From assembly GCF_000243395.2 (NCBI RefSeq), contig NZ_CM001484.1, positions 2,906,424 to 2,970,423 on the forward strand: a DNA stretch of 64,000 bases, given 5' to 3'. Positions within the stretch are counted from its first letter, which is position 1. The number at the start of each line of letters is the position of its first letter. Position numbers and translations under genes: made by a program. Below are positions 8,700 to 16,057 of this stretch, one piece after another. The notes beneath the pieces were generated by a model, which was not told the origin of the DNA, made no database searches, and saw only the letters and a list, made by a program, of their open reading frames with translations. The stretch comes from Saccharomonospora glauca K62. Its GTDB lineage: Bacteria; Actinomycetota; Actinomycetes; Mycobacteriales; Pseudonocardiaceae.

Positions 8700-9236
8700 T
8701 CAGTCGTCGTCCCGAGCGTCGTCCGACCGTGATTTCGGCGCCGTGGCCTTCACGGGCTCCCCCACCACCGTGATCGAACCGTCCTCCCGCACCACCAACC
8801 GCGCGGGATTTCCTCCCGGAACCATGCCCAATGCCTCGGCGCGTTCCGCCAGGGACGCCGGTGACTGCAATCGGCCCACTTCCCTGCGGAGCTGTTCGGC
8901 GCGCTCGGCGAGCTGCGCGTTGCGTTCCTTGAGCTGGTCGAGCCGATAGGAGTCGGCGATGGCCTGTGTGGACAACCACAGCGACACGGCCACGCCGCAC
9001 AGCATGAGAGCCATGAGGACGATCACGAAGGTGGCCCGTGACCGGGGCCAGTTCTGCAACCCCAGCCGAGCGGCCCCCGTCCTTCCCCGCGCCTCCCACG
9101 CCGCGGTGCTCCGTCCGGCCTTACGGGCATAAGCACGTCGGGCGGCGGCACTACGCCCACCGCCCGACGTCGACGTGGTGGCTCTCTTGGAGCCGGAGGA
9201 TGTCGAAGCGGACCGACTACGGGTCGACGCCGTCAT
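8700..9236 (-). CDS. ftsL: Cell division protein FtsL-like
   Basis: A 178-residue bitopic protein in the FtsL position between rsmH and ftsI. A long basic Ser/Thr/Arg tail (1-65) leads to one membrane span ([19 protein letters not shown]), then a short coiled coil rich in Leu, Arg and Glu ([20 protein letters not shown]) and [15 protein letters not shown], typical for actinobacterial FtsL. It should act in the FtsQLB complex that activates FtsWI. It overlaps the rsmH stop by 4 bases. Sequence identity in this family is low; position and topology carry the call. Confidence 0.85.
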   Translation of the reverse strand: MTASTRSRSASTSSGSKRATTSTSGGGRSAAARRAYARKAGRSTAAWEARGRTGAARLGLQNWPRSRATFVIVLMALMLCGVAVSLWLSTQAIADSYRLDQLKERNAQLAERAEQLRREVGRLQSPASLAERAEALGMVPGGNPARLVVREDGSITVVGEPVKATAPKSRSDDARDDD

Positions 9237-10228
9237 TCCTCATCGGCTCCCCTCTTCTCCGCCGCGCGCAACCGGACGGACGCCGCGCGCGGGTTGCGCC
9301 GGATCTCCTCCTCGTCCGCCTTCTCGGCCCCCCGTGTCACCAACCGCAGTTCGGGTCCGTGTCCCGGCAGCTCCACGGGCAGGCCTTCGGGAGTCCGGGA
9401 CGTCGCCGCCTTCGCCAGCGCCTGCTTGACGATGCGGTCCTCCAAGGAGTGGTACGACTCGACGACGATGCGCCCGCCCCCGGCCAACGCCGCGATGGCG
9501 GCCGGCACCGCCTCGCGGAGGATGTCGAGTTCGGAGTTGACCTCGATGCGCAACGCCTGGAACGTGCGCTTCGCGGGGTGACCACCGGTGCGGCGGCTCG
9601 GCGCGGGCACCGTGTCGTACAGCAGCCGCACCAATCGCTCACTGGTGTCGAAGGGACGTCGTTGCCGCTCGTTCACCACGGCTTTCGCGATTCGCCGGGC
9701 GAACTTCTCCTCGCCGTAGTCACGCAGGATCCGGGTCAACTCGTCGACCGAGTACGTGTTGAGAACGTCGGCCGCGGTGGGACCCCTCGTGGGGTCCATC
9801 CTCATGTCGAGCGGAGCGTCGCGCGCGTACGCGAACCCGCGCTCGTCCAGATCGAGCTGCATGGACGACACCCCGAGGTCCATCAGCACGCCGTCGACCT
9901 CGGACAGACCGAGGTCGACGAGGACCTCCGGGATGCGGTGGTACACGGTGTGGACGAACCGCACCCGGTCACCGTGGCGTGCGAGTCGTCGTCGCGACCG
10001 CTTTAGTGCCTCCGGATCGCGGTCGAGCCCGATCACCCGCAACCGGGGATAGGCGTCGAGCAGCGCTTCGGTGTGTCCCCCGAGTCCGAGCGTGGCATCG
10101 ACCACGACGGCGTCGCGGTCGGCCACCGCGGGCTCGAACAGTTCGATCACCCGTTCCACGAGCACGGGAAGATGCGTGGCATCGGCTGAGAAGCCACTGG
10201 TTCCGGCACCGTCGGTCACGACACTCAC
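9233..10228 (-). CDS. rsmH: 16S rRNA m4C1402 methyltransferase RsmH (MraW)
   Basis: S-adenosylmethionine-dependent enzyme that methylates N4 of C1402 in the ribosomal P site. [15 protein letters not shown], the SAM-binding [41 protein letters not shown] and [15 protein letters not shown] are family signatures. The frame is open for 78 codons more upstream, but the GTG at 10228 gives the usual length (331 residues), is preceded by GGACGGAGG, and leaves room for the leader hairpin after mraZ. It overlaps ftsL by 4 bases. Confidence 0.93.
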   Translation of the reverse strand: MSVVTDGAGTSGFSADATHLPVLVERVIELFEPAVADRDAVVVDATLGLGGHTEALLDAYPRLRVIGLDRDPEALKRSRRRLARHGDRVRFVHTVYHRIPEVLVDLGLSEVDGVLMDLGVSSMQLDLDERGFAYARDAPLDMRMDPTRGPTAADVLNTYSVDELTRILRDYGEEKFARRIAKAVVNERQRRPFDTSERLVRLLYDTVPAPSRRTGGHPAKRTFQALRIEVNSELDILREAVPAAIAALAGGGRIVVESYHSLEDRIVKQALAKAATSRTPEGLPVELPGHGPELRLVTRGAEKADEEEIRRNPRAASVRLRAAEKRGADEE

Positions 10229-10264
10229 TCTCTCGTCGGCAGCCTCCGTCCCCTGAAAAGGAGA

Positions 10265-10336
10265 ACCGGATGCCGTCAGGTTGCGGACCTGATACCGGGG
10301 AAGTTGCATCAGGGCCGCAGCCTCACGCCATCCGGT
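10265..10336 (-). ncRNA. Candidate mraW leader RNA motif (nested hairpin between mraZ and rsmH)
   Basis: Between the mraZ stop and the rsmH start the minus-strand RNA can form one long nested hairpin. The outer stem is ACCGGATG/CATCCGGT (8 bp; arms 10329-10336 and 10265-10272). The inner stems are GCGG/CCGC (10315-10318 with 10283-10286) and CCTGAT/ATCAGG (10308-10313 with 10288-10293), with a 14-base apical loop. A structured RNA named the mraW motif is described upstream of mraW in Actinobacteria; position and size fit, but the consensus was not checked. Confidence 0.5.
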
Positions 10337-10767
10337 CAGAATATTCCCGGCAGGATCTCCTCCTGCGCCTTCGCGTAACTGTCCTCGTGTTCCTCCAAGT
10401 AGCTCTCCCAGGCGCGGGCGTCCCAGATCTCCAGCCGCGTGATGGCGCCGATGACCACGCACTCCTTGGTCAGCCCGGCGTAGCGGCGAAGCTCCGGAGC
10501 GATCGCGATGCGCCCTTGCCCGTCGGGACGCTGTTCGTCAGTGCCCGCGAACAGGTATCGCTGGTAGGCCCTCACCGATTCGTTGGTGAACGGCGCCTCC
10601 GCTACCTTGCGGGCAAGCTGTTCGAACTCGGCGCGCGGGAAGACGAAGAGGCAGTGGTCCTGTCCCTTGGTGATCACCAAACCACCCGCCAGCGCGTCGC
10701 GGAACTTCGCGGGCAGCGTGAGCCGCCCTTTGTCGTCCAGCTTCGGGGTGTGGGTGCCGAGGAACAC
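10336..10767 (-). CDS. mraZ: MraZ, dcw operon transcriptional regulator
   Basis: A 143-residue protein with two AbrB-like MraZ half domains: [21 protein letters not shown] at the N-terminus and [22 protein letters not shown] in the second half, each with the conserved DxxGR core. The GTG at 10767 is preceded by the strong site GGGAGGTGGAGG and gives the standard length; the frame open to 10866 is not conserved-looking. MraZ forms a ring and represses its own dcw operon by binding tandem GTGGG-like boxes, which are present about 60-100 bp upstream. Confidence 0.95.
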   Translation of the reverse strand: MFLGTHTPKLDDKGRLTLPAKFRDALAGGLVITKGQDHCLFVFPRAEFEQLARKVAEAPFTNESVRAYQRYLFAGTDEQRPDGQGRIAIAPELRRYAGLTKECVVIGAITRLEIWDARAWESYLEEHEDSYAKAQEEILPGIF

Positions 10768-10827
10768 CGGCCTCCACCTCCCTATCGACCAGCGAGAGGA
10801 CTCGGGGTCCGTCGAGATGGACCACGG

Positions 10828-10867
10828 AGTACCCCTTTCGCCCCACTGGCCACCACCGTACCCCACT
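10828..10867 (-). promoter_or_regulatory. Candidate MraZ operator: four boxes at 10-bp spacing
   Basis: Read on the minus strand, four consecutive decamers start with AGTGGGG (10867-10861), GGTGGTG (10857-10851), AGTGGGG (10847-10841) and AAGGGGT (10837-10831). The two AGTGGGG copies are exactly 20 bp apart. A further AGTGGG sits at 10898-10893. MraZ proteins are known to bind tandem TGGG-type boxes with 10-bp periodicity before mraZ, so this is very likely the autoregulatory site. Confidence 0.65.
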
Positions 10868-11003
10868 TTGCACCACAGTCAACGGCAAAGCGCCCACTTC
10901 TCCGTGGTTCAGTCCGCATTTGTGCAGGCAACGGCGGGATACGTCGTGGGCGTCGCCGCACCGGGTGACGCCCGATCGGTGCGTTCGGACGTTCCTTCCT
11001 CGC

Positions 11004-11025
11004 TCGTCCCGGTGACACGGGACGA
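11004..11025. terminator. Hairpin downstream of the espG-like gene
   Basis: A perfect 8-bp stem TCGTCCCG/CGGGACGA with a 6-base loop lies about 65 bases after the espG stop (minus-strand direction). It lacks a T-run. The rest of 10868-11089 holds no convincing gene and presumably carries the mraZ promoter. Confidence 0.4.
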
Positions 11026-11089
11026 ATGGAGCGGCCCCGTGGCGACTCGTTCGGGCGCGGCCGCGGGAGAAGGCGCGGTGGGGGTTCAC

Positions 11090-11878
11090 TCACCCACTGC
11101 CGAGACCACCTCGCGGCACTGCGTCGAGTTCCGCCTCGTGGGCCAGATCCGCCAGCCGCGCGGCGAGTCTCGGCGGATCGGTGGGCACGAGGCTCAACCA
11201 CTGTTCACCGGCCCGACCCTCCGCGACCGCGCCGAGGTAGCCGCCCTCGTCCGTGACGAACCAACTCACCCCACCCATGCGGTGCAGCTTCGTCCCGCGA
11301 CGGACTCGGATCGAGAACTGTCCGGCGGCCAGCACCGGCCTCGATTGAATGGCCAGCGCCTCCCGCGCCTGCTGCTCGAACACACGCGCGCGGCGCGTGT
11401 TCGAATGCTCCGTCGCCGCGTCGGCGACCGTGGTGAGTGCCGAGGCGGGAAGGTTCACTCCCATGCCGGGGCCCGCGTCGAAGTCGGGGAGCACGCCGAC
11501 CACCGCTCCGAACGCCTCACCGGCGTGGATGGCGGTCAGGGCGACCGTACGTCGAGGTTGGACGGCCAACACGCCCCGGTCGCCCACCACCGCGGCGACC
11601 GCCCGCACCGGCTCGGGGTCGGACAGGTCGGCCAACGCCTCGCACTCGACCGTGAGGGACGCTCGCGCGAGCAGATCGAGTCGCTCCCGCAACTCGGGAT
11701 CGAGTTCCCCGCCGCGCACGAGGCCGCGTTCGGCGAGATTGGCGTACACCTCCTCCCGAATGCGGGCACGTTCGTGGTCCGTCCGCCCCACGCTGCGCAC
11801 CACCAACGGCGCGGGGCTACCGGAACAGCCGAGATCGGACCACAGGATGTCGAAGGCGGACGCCGACACCCGGATCAC
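11090..11878 (-). CDS. ESX secretion-associated protein EspG family
   Basis: About 262 residues from the GTG at 11878 (VIRVSASAFDILWSDLG), the usual beginning and length of EspG proteins from Pseudonocardiaceae. EspG is a cytosolic chaperone that binds PE/PPE or WXG100-type substrates of type VII secretion. Conserved-looking blocks include the Arg/Leu-rich ERLDLLARASLTVE region and GGVSWFVTDEGGYL near the C-terminus. The start overlaps the previous stop by 4 bases (GTGA), so it is the last gene of a four-gene transcript. No ESX core gene (EccB/C/D, MycP) is in the window. Confidence 0.75.
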   Translation of the reverse strand: MIRVSASAFDILWSDLGCSGSPAPLVVRSVGRTDHERARIREEVYANLAERGLVRGGELDPELRERLDLLARASLTVECEALADLSDPEPVRAVAAVVGDRGVLAVQPRRTVALTAIHAGEAFGAVVGVLPDFDAGPGMGVNLPASALTTVADAATEHSNTRRARVFEQQAREALAIQSRPVLAAGQFSIRVRRGTKLHRMGGVSWFVTDEGGYLGAVAEGRAGEQWLSLVPTDPPRLAARLADLAHEAELDAVPRGGLGSG

Positions 11879-12486
11879 ACCGGGACCGACCTTCCGGTCA
11901 TCGAAACGGCACCGCCTGCCCTCTCGGAGGCGCCGTGGGTCAACGACGGTGGCTCGGGGAAACGCGTGTCGGGAACCGCCTCCCCGAGCGCGGTGTCCCG
12001 CGCGTACATCACGTCGATCGCGCGTTGCCGTGCCTCCTCGGCCTCGGCTCTCCGCGCCGCCATCGCCTCGGAAAGCCCCACGAGCTGCCACACGTCACCA
12101 CTGGTGACGGCCTCTCGGATCATCGTGCCCGGATCGTAGGGCACCGGCTCGGGCATCTGCGCTCTCGCTCGGGCCGCGGCCTCGGCCTGTCCCGCCACAG
12201 CGCGTCCGAGCACTTCCGAAAGCTCGGCCGCCCGCCGCGACCACGCCCCGGCCTCACGGACCACCGAGCGCAGCGCCTCCGCGGCGTCGCCCCGCCACAC
12301 GCTCTCCCCGCGGCCCGACAGGTCGACGAGGACCTCCCCCGCCTCCCGCAAGTCCTTCGCCAACTCCGTCCACTCACGACTGATCTCACCCGCCGCCGCG
12401 GGATCGTTGCCCTCGCCGACCTCCCGGTACATCTGCTCGTGGCTGTAGGACTCGTAGCGGCGATCGGCTACTGGCTTCGCGGTCAT
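11875..12486 (-). CDS. Helical WXG100/PPE-like protein of the ESX-associated cassette
   Basis: A 203-residue, almost wholly helical protein without signal peptide or membrane span. The first half (SHEQMYREVGEGNDPAAAGEISREWTEL, then GRGESVWRGDAAEALRSVV) has the helix-loop-helix style and the W-x-G-like turn WRGDAAEAL of PPE/WXG100 proteins. The tail is Pro/Gly-rich. Start ATG overlaps the lipoprotein stop (ATGA) and its own stop overlaps espG. It is the likely client of the adjacent EspG chaperone; that is inference from context. Confidence 0.65.
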   Translation of the reverse strand: MTAKPVADRRYESYSHEQMYREVGEGNDPAAAGEISREWTELAKDLREAGEVLVDLSGRGESVWRGDAAEALRSVVREAGAWSRRAAELSEVLGRAVAGQAEAAARARAQMPEPVPYDPGTMIREAVTSGDVWQLVGLSEAMAARRAEAEEARQRAIDVMYARDTALGEAVPDTRFPEPPSLTHGASERAGGAVSMTGRSVPV

Positions 12487-13079
12487 GCCACCTCCGGTTC
12501 GATCAGCTCGGCCACCGTGGTAGCGCGAGTGCAAGCGCGTTCCGTGTCCCGGAAGTCGGCCGTGGTCACGTCGATGTGGATGGTGCGTACGCCGGGACTC
12601 TCGGCGGCCAGGGACACCGAGCACGTCCCGTCGTCGACGGCGCGGTCGGCGATGAGCAGCGCCGGCGTGGCCCCCACGCGCAGTTCCTCCGCCTCCGGGG
12701 TTCGGGCCCGGATGGCCGCGAGGTCCGTGTGGTCGTCCACCGTGACCGTGACCCCGAAGGAACCGGGCTCCACGTAGTCACAGGCAAGCGACCCGGCCAC
12801 CGTGATGGGCTCTCCCGGCGACGTCAGGCCGACCGATGACCGATCGCGCGCGTCGAGCAGAGCGCACGGGTCGAGTTCCGCCTCGCCCGGCGAGGACCGC
12901 GTGGTGGGAACGGTGGTCGGGGCGGAGTTCACGCCTTCCGGGTCTTCGCCGCCTTTCGCGTCCGCCGCGGCCTCGAGTCCTCGCTCGGACACGCCACATC
13001 CCGCGGTGGCGACGAGCAGTCCGACCACCACCGGCGCGAGCCGACCTCCGAGCGCGCGCACGCGGACGTCAACCCCCAC
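12483..13079 (-). CDS. DUF3558 family lipoprotein
   Basis: A 198-residue protein with a signal peptide ending in the lipobox LVATAGC (Cys near 28), so it should be lipid-anchored outside the membrane. A Thr/Pro/Ser linker is followed by a DUF3558-like domain that starts DPCALLDARDRSSVGL and has paired cysteines (SLACDYVE, GTCSVSL, ERACTRA). DUF3558 lipoproteins are frequent in Pseudonocardiaceae next to EspG-type genes; their function is unknown. The GTG start overlaps the upstream gene by 11 bases. Confidence 0.78.
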   Translation of the reverse strand: MGVDVRVRALGGRLAPVVVGLLVATAGCGVSERGLEAAADAKGGEDPEGVNSAPTTVPTTRSSPGEAELDPCALLDARDRSSVGLTSPGEPITVAGSLACDYVEPGSFGVTVTVDDHTDLAAIRARTPEAEELRVGATPALLIADRAVDDGTCSVSLAAESPGVRTIHIDVTTADFRDTERACTRATTVAELIEPEVA

Positions 13080-13416
13080 CCACGCAGTCCACTCCGTCGG
13101 AGGCCGCGCGGTCCTGCTCGTCGTAACGACGCAGGGCGACGTCGATGCGTTCCTTGAGGTCCTGGATCTCCCGCCCGAAGCGGGTCAGCGACTCGACGGC
13201 CGAGCCGGTGTCGTCGATGCCGTACCTCGCCATGAACTCGCCGATCTCCTTGGCGTAGCCCTCGCCGAGAGGCACCGAGCGGCCGAGCACCTTGGCCCGG
13301 CGCACCATTCGCCCCACCGCGTCCTGCACCTCGCTCAACTTGGCGAAGGTGTCGGCGGCGAGGTCGGGTGCGACGGCGAAACCGTCCGACGGCACGCGCA
13401 CGTCGACTTCGCTCAT
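13069..13416 (-). CDS. Small helical protein heading the ESX-associated cassette
   Basis: A 115-residue soluble protein, mostly amphipathic helix (TFAKLSEVQDAVGRMVRRAKVLG; AVESLTRFGREIQDLKERID). It has the size of a WXG100/ESAT-6-like or type VII accessory protein but no clear WXG turn. ATG at 13416 is preceded by GAGAGGTG. It is the first gene of the four-gene run ending in espG. Exact family not recognised. Confidence 0.6.
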   Translation of the reverse strand: MSEVDVRVPSDGFAVAPDLAADTFAKLSEVQDAVGRMVRRAKVLGRSVPLGEGYAKEIGEFMARYGIDDTGSAVESLTRFGREIQDLKERIDVALRRYDEQDRAASDGVDCVGGG

Positions 13417-13444
13417 TACCGCACCTCTCTCGGTAGCCGACCGA

Positions 13445-13463
13445 CTACGCTGCAGTAGCGTAG
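13445..13463. promoter_or_regulatory. Palindromic divergent promoter element
   Basis: The 19-base palindrome CTACGCT-N5-AGCGTAG carries a TACGCT -10-like hexamer on each strand, about 30 bases before the minus-strand ESX cassette and 230 bases before moxR on the plus strand. It could be a shared promoter or operator. The remaining bases to 13692 hold TTGACA at 13590-13595 and no gene. Confidence 0.35.
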
Positions 13464-13692
13464 GCGAGTTCGGACTTCCGCCAAGATCTGTGGTCGGAAC
13501 TCACCTGAAAGGGGCAATACTCCCCTGTGAGAAGCTGCACACCGCAGCGGAAAACGATCAACCGGGCGGGACACCGGATGGGCCGCTGTTTGACACACTG
13601 CGTGGCAGCTCGGCTCGCGAGTTCGCCGGGGCGACGAGAAGCCCTTCCGGGGGCTCGGACTGCCGCGAAGGCATCGGGTATCAGGAGGTCGT

Positions 13693-14781
13693 GTGACGTC
13701 GAGAGGACAGTTCACCGCTGTGTCCGCCCCCGTTTCGCCGGGCGACGGCCACTCCGTCTCCGAGGCGCACTACCCATCCGACGGGTACTCCGGTGACCAC
13801 GGCGCCCCGAGCGACGAGACCCCGGTCGGCCTCGACCAGTTGCACGACACCGTCCGGCGGATCGCCGCCAACGTCGAGCGCGTGCTGGTGGGCAAGCCCG
13901 AAGTCGTCCGGATCGCCTTGGTGACCCTGCTCGCCGAGGGGCATCTCCTCGTCGAGGACGTCCCCGGAGTCGGCAAGACCTCCCTGGCCAAGGCGCTCGC
14001 CCGCTCGATCGACTGCACGGTGAGCCGGGTGCAGTTCACCCCCGACCTGCTGCCCAGCGACGTCACCGGGGTCTCCATCTACAACCGTCAGCGGGCGGAA
14101 TTCGAATTCCGTCCCGGCCCCGTGTTCGCCAACATCGTCGTGGGCGACGAGATCAACCGGGCGTCCCCGAAGACGCAGTCGGCTCTGCTGGAATGCATGG
14201 AGGAGCGGCAGGTCACCGTCGACGCCACCACGTACCGGCTCGGCAGCCCCTTCATGGTGATCGCCACGCAGAACCCGGTCGAGATGGAGGGCACCTACGC
14301 CCTGCCCGAGGCCCAGCGGGACCGCTTCACCGCTCGCCTGTCGATCGGCTACCCCGACCTCAACGCCGAGCTGGCGATGGTCGACGAGCACGCCGGTGTC
14401 GACCCCCTGGCCGAGCTGCGGCCCGTCTCCGACGGTGCCACGGTGCAGCGGCTGATCGAGAAGGTTCGTTCGCTGCACGTCTCTCCCGAGGTGAAGAAGT
14501 ACGCCGTCGAGTTGTCGGCGGCGACGCGGCAACTGCCCGAGGTCCGACTCGGTGCGTCCCCGCGGGCGACCCTGCAGTTGGTGCGCGCCGCCCGCGCGCA
14601 GGCCGCGCTCTCGGGTCGGGAATTCGTCGTGCCCGACGACCTGCACGCCGTGGCCGTCCCCGTGCTCGCCCACCGCTTGGTGCTGACGACGGAGGCCCAC
14701 GCCGCCCGCCGATCGGCCACGGACGTCGTCCGCGCCGTGCTGGCCCGCGTGCCGGTGCCGCACGGTGCCCGTCCCCGGTGA
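13693..14781 (+). CDS. MoxR-family AAA+ ATPase
   Basis: A 362-residue AAA+ ATPase of the MoxR/RavA clade. Visible: Walker A EDVPGVGKTSLAKALA near residue 90, Walker B VVGDEINRASPKTQSALLECMEE, sensor 1 IATQNPVE, and the C-terminal lid ending SPRATLQLVRAARAQA. GTG at 13693 follows AGGAGG by 5 bases. MoxR proteins act as chaperones for VWA/DUF58 proteins, and a DUF58 gene follows directly. The triad MoxR-DUF58-transglutaminase is widespread in Actinobacteria. Confidence 0.93.
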   Translation: MTSRGQFTAVSAPVSPGDGHSVSEAHYPSDGYSGDHGAPSDETPVGLDQLHDTVRRIAANVERVLVGKPEVVRIALVTLLAEGHLLVEDVPGVGKTSLAKALARSIDCTVSRVQFTPDLLPSDVTGVSIYNRQRAEFEFRPGPVFANIVVGDEINRASPKTQSALLECMEERQVTVDATTYRLGSPFMVIATQNPVEMEGTYALPEAQRDRFTARLSIGYPDLNAELAMVDEHAGVDPLAELRPVSDGATVQRLIEKVRSLHVSPEVKKYAVELSAATRQLPEVRLGASPRATLQLVRAARAQAALSGREFVVPDDLHAVAVPVLAHRLVLTTEAHAARRSATDVVRAVLARVPVPHGARPR

Positions 14782-14785
14782 CGCC

Positions 14786-16057
14786 GTGTTCCGTTCGCTG
14801 TCCGGTCTCACCACTCGTGGCCGGTGCCTGCTCGCCGCCGGGGTCGCCGCGGGTGTGTGCGCCGTGGTGCTCAACGAACGCGACCTGCTTCGGGTCGCGG
14901 TGTTCGTCTTCGCCCTCCCGCTGTGCGTGGTGCTGCTGGCCTCGGCCTCCCGCATGACCATCTCCGCGTCCCGCTCCCTGCTGACCGAGCGCATTCCCGT
15001 CGGGGGATACGGCGAGGTGCAGCTCGAGATCTGGCGCACGGGACGCATGCCCGGCGGCGAGGTGCTGCTGGAGGACGGCCTGCCGTACACCCTGGGATCG
15101 AAGCCCCGGTTCGTCGTGGAACGCCTTCCGCACCAACAGCCCGTGCCGTTGCGCTATCCCGTCCGGCCGACGCTGCGCGGGGTGCACCGGATCGGCCCGC
15201 TTCGCGCCACGATCACCGATCCTTTCGGACTGTGCGAGTTCGAGCGGGAACTCGTCGCGCACTCCCGGCTGATCGTGACTCCCCGCGTGACCACGCTGTG
15301 GGGGGTTCCTCGCGGCACGGGGTCGGCCTCGGGCGAGGACAACGGAGTGCGCCTGCACGCGGGCCAGGGAGAAACGGACGTCGTGGTGCGGCAGTACCGG
15401 CAGGGTGACGACCTGCGCAAGGTGCACTGGCGCTCGACCGCCCGCCGGGACGAGATGATGGTGCGCGTCGAGGAACGGCCGTGGCACGGCGGCACCACCG
15501 TGTTGCTCGACCACCGGGCCTCGGCTCACCGCGGCACGGGCACGCACTCCAGCCTGGAGTGGGCCGTCGAGTTCACCGCCAGCGTGTGCCTGCACCTCAA
15601 CAAGGAAGGGCAGCGGGTCCGGCTCGTCAGCGAGCACGGCAAGCTGCTCGTCGACACGCCCGAGCAGGCGGGCCCCGGCCACACCGGTTCGGTGCTGGAC
15701 TCTCTCGCCGCGGCGACTCCCACGCACGAACGGGACATCGTGCTCGGTTCCGATCCGGGCCAGGGACAGGAACTCATCGCGGTGCTCGGCACGGTGGGCA
15801 CCGAGTCGGTCCACGAATTGACGCGACACCGTCCCCGTGGCACCCGAAGCTATGCCGTACTTCTCGACACCACCACATGGGCGGGTGGGGACGCCGCGAC
15901 CGACGGCGACGTCACGGTCGCCGACACGGCCGCGCTCCTGCGCGCCGCGGGCTGGGGGGTCGTCGTGGCGCGGGCGGACCGCTCGGTGTCCGAGGTGTGG
16001 ACGGAGCTGTGCCACACGACGGTGCCCGGCGCGTCGCTGATCGGGGGCAGCTCATGA
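14786..16057 (+). CDS. DUF58 domain-containing protein
   Basis: About 423 residues. Two membrane spans near the N-terminus (CLLAAGVAAGVCAVVL and VAVFVFALPLCVVLLASA) precede a cytosolic/extracellular region with the DUF58 signature RQYRQGDDLRKVHWRSTARRD and a following VWA-like fold. GTG at 14786 is chosen because family members begin a few residues before LSGLTTRGRC; the in-frame GTG at 14765 would overlap moxR. Presumed client of the MoxR ATPase. Ends in an ATGA overlap with the next gene. Confidence 0.87.
   Translation: MFRSLSGLTTRGRCLLAAGVAAGVCAVVLNERDLLRVAVFVFALPLCVVLLASASRMTISASRSLLTERIPVGGYGEVQLEIWRTGRMPGGEVLLEDGLPYTLGSKPRFVVERLPHQQPVPLRYPVRPTLRGVHRIGPLRATITDPFGLCEFERELVAHSRLIVTPRVTTLWGVPRGTGSASGEDNGVRLHAGQGETDVVVRQYRQGDDLRKVHWRSTARRDEMMVRVEERPWHGGTTVLLDHRASAHRGTGTHSSLEWAVEFTASVCLHLNKEGQRVRLVSEHGKLLVDTPEQAGPGHTGSVLDSLAAATPTHERDIVLGSDPGQGQELIAVLGTVGTESVHELTRHRPRGTRSYAVLLDTTTWAGGDAATDGDVTVADTAALLRAAGWGVVVARADRSVSEVWTELCHTTVPGASLIGGSS

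Noticed and set aside
13590..13620. TTGACA promoter for moxR
   Set aside because: The -35 hexamer is good, but no acceptable -10 lies 16-19 bp downstream.
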